DNA of 64,000 bases, taken from the NCBI RefSeq assembly GCF_015555045.1, contig NZ_JADNJQ010000010.1:1-64000 (forward strand), given 5' to 3'. Each line of letters opens with the position of its first letter. The first letter of the stretch is position 1. Below, one piece after another: positions 59,879-64,000 of the stretch. The notes under the pieces are model-generated. The model saw only the letters and a list, made by a program, of their open reading frames with translations, did no database searches and was not told the DNA's origin. The stretch comes from Collinsella aerofaciens. GTDB lineage: Bacteria > Actinomycetota > Coriobacteriia > Coriobacteriales > Coriobacteriaceae. A program made the position numbers and the translations under genes.

Positions 59879-60790
59879 ATGTCTGCTTGCCCGATGGTCG
59901 ATTGCCATACCCACACCTCGTTTTCGGACGGACATGCCTCGTTTGAGGACAACGTTCGCGCCGCTGCTGCGGCCAGCTGCCGCGTCATGGTCTCGACCGA
60001 CCATCTCACCCTGCCCGCCAGCATGGATGCCAACTGCGAAGTGCAGGTTACTGAGGGCGACCTGCCGGTACATCGTCTGGCTTTTGAGGATGCTCGCAAG
60101 CTTGCCGCGCAGATTGTGCCGGAGCTCAGCTTTATCTATGGCTTTGAATGCGATTGGTACGAGGGCTGCGAGCCTTTGGTTGAGCGCTGGTCCCAGGGCG
60201 CCGTCGTACGCCTGGGCAGCGTGCATTGGATTGGCAACCCGGGAGATATTGCGGCAGGCGCCGCGGGGACGGCGGGGACGGAGGACGTCGCTCGTCCCGA
60301 TACGCCCGATTCGCGCTGCGGCTGGATCGACGATGACACCGACCTGCATGTTTGGGATAACTTAGGCGCGCGCGGCGTGTGGGAGCGCTATGTCGATGAC
60401 TGGTGCCGCGCCTGCGAGAGCCCGCTCAACTTTGATGTGATGGCTCACCCCGACCTGGTCATGCGCTTTTCGAAGGAAGGCTTTGCGCCCGACTTTGACC
60501 CCGCACCGTTTTGGCAGCAGATGGCCGAGTGCGCGCACGATACGGGCCGCCGCGTTGAGGTCTCGACCGCCGCACCGCGCAAGGGCCTCGACGACTACTA
60601 TCCCGCGACCGGATTGCTGCGTTGCTTTGCCCACGCCGAGGTGCCGATCACTTTTGGCTCGGACGCACACCGCGCCTGCGACATCTGCTGGAACATCCGT
60701 GAGGCCCAGGCACACGCCTACGACTGTGGCTACCGAACCTTCGACGTCCCCCACGCCACCGGCGAATGGGAATCCACACCCCTCGCCTAA
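59879..60790 (+). CDS. hisK: Histidinol phosphatase, PHP family
   Basis: The 303-aa protein has PHP-domain motifs: MVDCHTHTSFSDG (metal His pair), VSTDHLTLP, YGFECDWYEG, GSVHWI, FDVMAHPDL and the final FGSDAHRACD. HisK-type enzymes remove phosphate from L-histidinol phosphate, the penultimate branch step of histidine synthesis. Convergent position facing the his operon supports this, though related PHP enzymes of other function exist. AAAGGAG precedes the ATG. Confidence 0.92.
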   Translation: MSACPMVDCHTHTSFSDGHASFEDNVRAAAAASCRVMVSTDHLTLPASMDANCEVQVTEGDLPVHRLAFEDARKLAAQIVPELSFIYGFECDWYEGCEPLVERWSQGAVVRLGSVHWIGNPGDIAAGAAGTAGTEDVARPDTPDSRCGWIDDDTDLHVWDNLGARGVWERYVDDWCRACESPLNFDVMAHPDLVMRFSKEGFAPDFDPAPFWQQMAECAHDTGRRVEVSTAAPRKGLDDYYPATGLLRCFAHAEVPITFGSDAHRACDICWNIREAQAHAYDCGYRTFDVPHATGEWESTPLA

Positions 60791-60822
60791 CTAGTCGTTT
60801 AAGAACGTCCCCAATGACTAGT
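60790..60822. repeat. GGGAC-type palindrome, ACTAGTC arms
   Basis: ACTAGTC and TGACTAGT enclose GTTTAAGAACGTCCCCAA. It lies exactly between hisK and hisE; the TAG stop of hisE (60818-60820) is part of the right arm. Confidence 0.88.
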
Positions 60823-61135
60823 GGCGGCGGGCGTTGAGTTCGCCAGCCAGCTCGTCGAGGGTGATGCCGTAGCGCTCAAGCGTCACGAGCAGGTGGTAGA
60901 CCAGGTCGCCGGCCTCGTAGCGGATGTGGTCGTGATCGTTATCCTTGCAGGCCATGATCACCTCGCTCGACTCCTCGGCAAGCTTCTTGAGCAGCTCATC
61001 CTCGACGTCGGTCAGCAGACGCGCGGTATAGCTCTCCTGCGGCGATGCATCACGACGACCGTGAATCACCTCGGCCAGACCTGTCAACGTCTCTCCGATA
61101 TTTCCATCCTGAACGTTTGCGGTGCGCACACCCAT
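60818..61135 (-). CDS. hisE: Phosphoribosyl-ATP diphosphatase
   Basis: The 105-aa protein has the MazG-like motif pattern of HisE: LLKKLAEESSEVIMA and YEAGDLVYHLLVTLE with EExxE/ExxD residues. It removes pyrophosphate from phosphoribosyl-ATP in step 2 of histidine synthesis. It is last in the his operon; AAAGGA precedes ATG 61135. Its stop codon lies inside a palindromic element. Confidence 0.95.
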   Translation of the reverse strand: MGVRTANVQDGNIGETLTGLAEVIHGRRDASPQESYTARLLTDVEDELLKKLAEESSEVIMACKDNDHDHIRYEAGDLVYHLLVTLERYGITLDELAGELNARRH

Positions 61136-61181
61136 AGTTCAATCCTTTCTGGTTGGCCAAGCGCCTAGTCGAGCGCCCGTC

Positions 61182-61511
61182 CTACGCGAGTTTCTTAAAG
61201 AAGCAGGTACGGTTGCCGGTGTGGCAGGCCGGACCCGGCGAGTCGACCTTGACCAGCAGCGTATCGCTATCGCAGTCGGCCCAGAGCTCCTTGACCACTT
61301 GCATATTGCCGCTCGTCGCGCCCTTGTTCCAGAGCTCCTGGCGACTGCGGCTCCAAAACCACGTGGTACCGGTCTTGAGCGTCAGCCCCACCGATTCCTC
61401 GTTCATCCAAGCAACCATAAGCACCTCGCCGGTGTCATACTGCTGAACCACACAAGGAATCAGCCCGCGGGCGTCGTATTTAAGATCAGACGCTTCTATT
61501 ACCTCAGTCAT
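61182..61511 (-). CDS. hisI: Phosphoribosyl-AMP cyclohydrolase
   Basis: The 109-aa protein has the HisI signature: [53 protein letters not shown] and [13 protein letters not shown] with zinc cysteines. It opens the adenine ring in step 3. ATG 61511 has GGGAG 5 nt upstream (ATG 61514 is too close). A 147-nt gap with a structured element separates it from hisF. Confidence 0.96.
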   Translation of the reverse strand: MTEVIEASDLKYDARGLIPCVVQQYDTGEVLMVAWMNEESVGLTLKTGTTWFWSRSRQELWNKGATSGNMQVVKELWADCDSDTLLVKVDSPGPACHTGNRTCFFKKLA

Positions 61512-61554
61512 CATTTCTCCCAAGTCATAAACGAAACCCCACAGGTCGGCGAGG

Positions 61555-61648
61555 GTTCTCCAGGTGCCGCAGGTTGCCGCGAAAGAGGAGCGACGCGTAC
61601 TTTGGTACGCGAGCGACGGTTTGAGCGGCAAGATGCGGTACCTGGACA
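61555..61648. repeat. Nested hairpin in the hisF-hisI gap
   Basis: Outer arms of about 25 nt (near 61556-61580 and 61624-61648, with CCAGGT, CCGCA and TTGCCGC pairing with mismatches) enclose a second stem ACGCGTAC/GTACGCG at 61593-61611. On the minus strand it follows the hisF stop by about 10 nt, inside the operon. GAGCGACG repeats on both sides of the inner stem. Confidence 0.75.
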
Positions 61649-61658
61649 AGCCGCAGCA

Positions 61659-62441
<783 letters not shown>

Positions 62442-62444
62442 GGG

Positions 62445-63188
62445 CTATTCCTCCCCTCGAGCGGCGGCCAGCGCCTGGGCCAACGTAAAGTTGCCCTCGT
62501 AGAGCGCACGACCGGTAATGGCACCTTCAATCGCGCCCTCACCCACCGCGGCCAGTGCGCGGATGTCGTCGAGCGCCGAGATGCCGCCCGAAGCCACGAC
62601 GGGAAAACCCGCGACCTCGGCCACATGGCGATACGCCGCCACATCGATGCCCGTCTGCATGCCATCGCGCGCGATGTCGGTATACACCAGATGCTTAAAG
62701 CCCAGCTCGGAAAGCTGTGCCACGGCATCGTCGAGTGCCACGCCCGCGCCATCACGCCAGCCGTTCACCTTGACCTGGCCGTCGCGCGCGGCAATATCTG
62801 CCACCAACAGCTCGCCAAAGCCTTGGGCCGCCACCTCGGCAAAACCCGGCTCGGTCACGAGCACCGTGCCCAGCGCAATGCGACGCGCACCGTAGCCGGC
62901 CAACTCGTCGATGCGCGCGAGCGAGCGGACGCCGCCGCCCACGTCCACAGACAGACCGTCGACGCCGCAGATGGCCTTAATCGCCGCCGAGTTAGCAGCG
63001 CGCGCGTCCTCGTCCTCGCCAAAGGCGGCGGACAGGTCGACGACGTGCACCCAGCTCGCACCCTGCTCGGCAAACGAGCGGGCGACTGCCACGGGGTCGT
63101 CGGAATATACCTTGCAGCGGCTGCGGTCGCCGCGCTCCAGGCGCACGACCTTGCCGCCGATCAGATCGATTGCGGGAAACAGGATCAT
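62445..63188 (-). CDS. hisA: ProFAR isomerase HisA
   Basis: The 247-aa TIM barrel has the starting motif ILFPAIDLIGGKVVRLERGD, VDVGGGVRS and YTDIARDGMQTGID (catalytic Asp pair). It isomerises ProFAR to PRFAR. In some actinobacteria HisA is replaced by the bifunctional PriA, which also acts in tryptophan synthesis; sequence alone does not rule this out. It overlaps hisH by 4 nt. Confidence 0.96.
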   Translation of the reverse strand: MILFPAIDLIGGKVVRLERGDRSRCKVYSDDPVAVARSFAEQGASWVHVVDLSAAFGEDEDARAANSAAIKAICGVDGLSVDVGGGVRSLARIDELAGYGARRIALGTVLVTEPGFAEVAAQGFGELLVADIAARDGQVKVNGWRDGAGVALDDAVAQLSELGFKHLVYTDIARDGMQTGIDVAAYRHVAEVAGFPVVASGGISALDDIRALAAVGEGAIEGAITGRALYEGNFTLAQALAAARGEE

Positions 63189-63886
63189 CGGCCAACCTCC
63201 TCGACGATGTTGACGAAGTTCTTAAGGATACGCTGCCCCAGCGCGGAGGATTTCTCGGGATGGAACTGACAACCCCACACGTTGCCGTGGCGCACGATGC
63301 ACGGGAAGCTCCGCGTATAGTGCGTGCGCGCCAGCACATCGGCGGCATCGGCATCGTCGGCCACCGCGTAGCTGTGGGTGAAGTACATGTTGGCACCCTC
63401 GGCAAAACCAGTAAGCAGCGGATCGGCCGCACCGGCGGGCGTCATGTGCACCTGGTCCCAGCCCACGTGCGGCACCTTCAGGCGACTCGATTCCAAGCGC
63501 GTGCACGAGCCACGCATAATACCCAGGCCATCGACCCAGGGACCGCCAGCCTGCTCGGGGGTGTTGCCATCGGCAACCGCGCCCTCGTCCGCAGGCACGC
63601 CCTCGTTGCCGCGCTCAAAAAATAGCTGAAGGCCCAGGCAGATACCGAGCAGCGGAGTTCCGGCGGCGACGGCATCGAGCACCGCGTCCGCCTCGCCGCT
63701 CTGGCGCATAAAGGCGATCGCGTCACAGAACGCGCCCACGCCCGGGATGACCAGGCCGTCGGCGCGGCGGATCTGCTCCGGGTCGTCCGATGTGCAGGCG
63801 GCGGCACCGGCGCGCGCAAGCCCGCGCACAACACTCGATAAGTTGCCCTTGTGGTAGTCGACCACCACGATCTTCGGTTCGCCCAC
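63185..63886 (-). CDS. hisH: Imidazole glycerol phosphate synthase subunit HisH
   Basis: The 233-aa glutamine amidotransferase has the nucleophile motif LLGICLGLQLFFERG, VPHVGWDQVH, HSYAVADD and the triad residues H and E in VWGCQFHPEKSS. It supplies ammonia to HisF. GTG 63886 has AGGGAGG 5 nt before it; an ATG eight codons upstream has no such site. Confidence 0.96.
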   Translation of the reverse strand: MGEPKIVVVDYHKGNLSSVVRGLARAGAAACTSDDPEQIRRADGLVIPGVGAFCDAIAFMRQSGEADAVLDAVAAGTPLLGICLGLQLFFERGNEGVPADEGAVADGNTPEQAGGPWVDGLGIMRGSCTRLESSRLKVPHVGWDQVHMTPAGAADPLLTGFAEGANMYFTHSYAVADDADAADVLARTHYTRSFPCIVRHGNVWGCQFHPEKSSALGQRILKNFVNIVEEVGR

Positions 63887-63909
63887 GCGACCCTCCCTTA
63901 TCTCATTCA

Positions 63910-63932
63910 AAACCTGTCTTTTTTGGCAGGTT
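63910..63932. repeat. AACCTG/CAGGTT palindrome between hisB and hisH
   Basis: AACCTG-TC and GG-CAGGTT around TTTTTT; the arm word is that of the elements at 18306 and 22193, but no GGGAC core remains. It overlaps the hisB stop codon. Confidence 0.6.
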
Positions 63933-64000
63933 ACAGTGAGCCCTTGGTGCTGGGGATGCCCTGCACGCGGGGATCGAGCTCGCAGGCGTGGCGCATCGTG
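63931..64000 (-). CDS. hisB: Imidazoleglycerol-phosphate dehydratase, C-terminal fragment
   Basis: Only the last 22 codons are in the window. They read RHACELDPRVQGIPSTKGSL before the TAA stop, matching the C-terminus of HisB (family ending PSTKG-x-L). The rest lies beyond the right edge. It heads the visible his operon order hisB-hisH-hisA-hisF-hisI-hisE. Confidence 0.85.
   Translation of the reverse strand, partial: TMRHACELDPRVQGIPSTKGSL

Overview
ORGANISM. The sequence is a GC-rich chromosomal segment with dense, mostly reverse-strand genes, strong GGAGG-type ribosome binding sites and several GTG or TTG starts. The gene set (family II pyrophosphatase, cellobiose PTS with ROK glucokinase, Tat plus nickel chaperones HypA/HypB, RicT, STAS-type anti-anti-sigma factor, zinc-ribbon-rich type IA topoisomerase) fits a Coriobacteriia gut actinobacterium. 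Collinsella is my best guess; this is inference, as no 16S rRNA or other taxonomic marker is present. LAYOUT. 0.2-5.7 kb: tmk, holB, ricT, comF and a nuclease-like gene, all on the minus strand. 6-15.9 kb: a zinc-ribbon membrane protein, then a minus-strand run tatA/B-tatC-hypA-hypB-topA, an STAS protein, an aspartate aminotransferase and nhaA. 16.2-24.2 kb: pyrophosphatase, glucokinase, and a cellobiose module (GH1 enzyme and PTS IIC, IIB, IIA) divergent from a GntR regulator, followed by manA. 24.2-26.6 kb: an AbiE-like two-gene cassette bracketed by duplicated hairpins and by two copies of a striking nested palindrome. 26.6-43.7 kb: pcrA, uppP, a universal stress protein, hipBA, an intramembrane-sensing two-component system, purH, a DUF2207 protein, gluQ and two phosphoesterases. 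44-49 kb: an accessory island with a DUF4143 ATPase, a PLD-helicase-DUF3427 protein and a NUDIX hydrolase. 49.5-59.6 kb: a second two-component system, an orphan galactitol-type IIB with a VOC protein, tRNA-Leu with a duplicated 3' end, ppx, an FtsB/DivIC-like protein, eno, mazG, yfcE and a LarC C-terminal domain protein. 59.9-64 kb: histidinol phosphatase facing a minus-strand hisB-H-A-F-I-E operon, cut by the window edge inside hisB. HOW GENES WORK TOGETHER. The PTS, GH1 enzyme and glucokinase form a complete import-hydrolysis-phosphorylation route for a beta-glucoside such as cellobiose, with a divergent GntR and candidate operators. Tat and HypA/B together suggest maturation and export of a [NiFe] enzyme encoded elsewhere. 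MOST UNUSUAL SIGNAL. The intergenic spaces are filled with palindromic elements. One family (about 13 places in 64 kb) has interchangeable short inverted arms around a core containing GGGAC/GTCCC. A second, present twice, has a conserved 69-70 nt core with an inner stem that changes compensatorily, enclosed by 30-31 bp outer stems of unrelated sequence, in the same orientation relative to the preceding gene. No transposase is present in the window.
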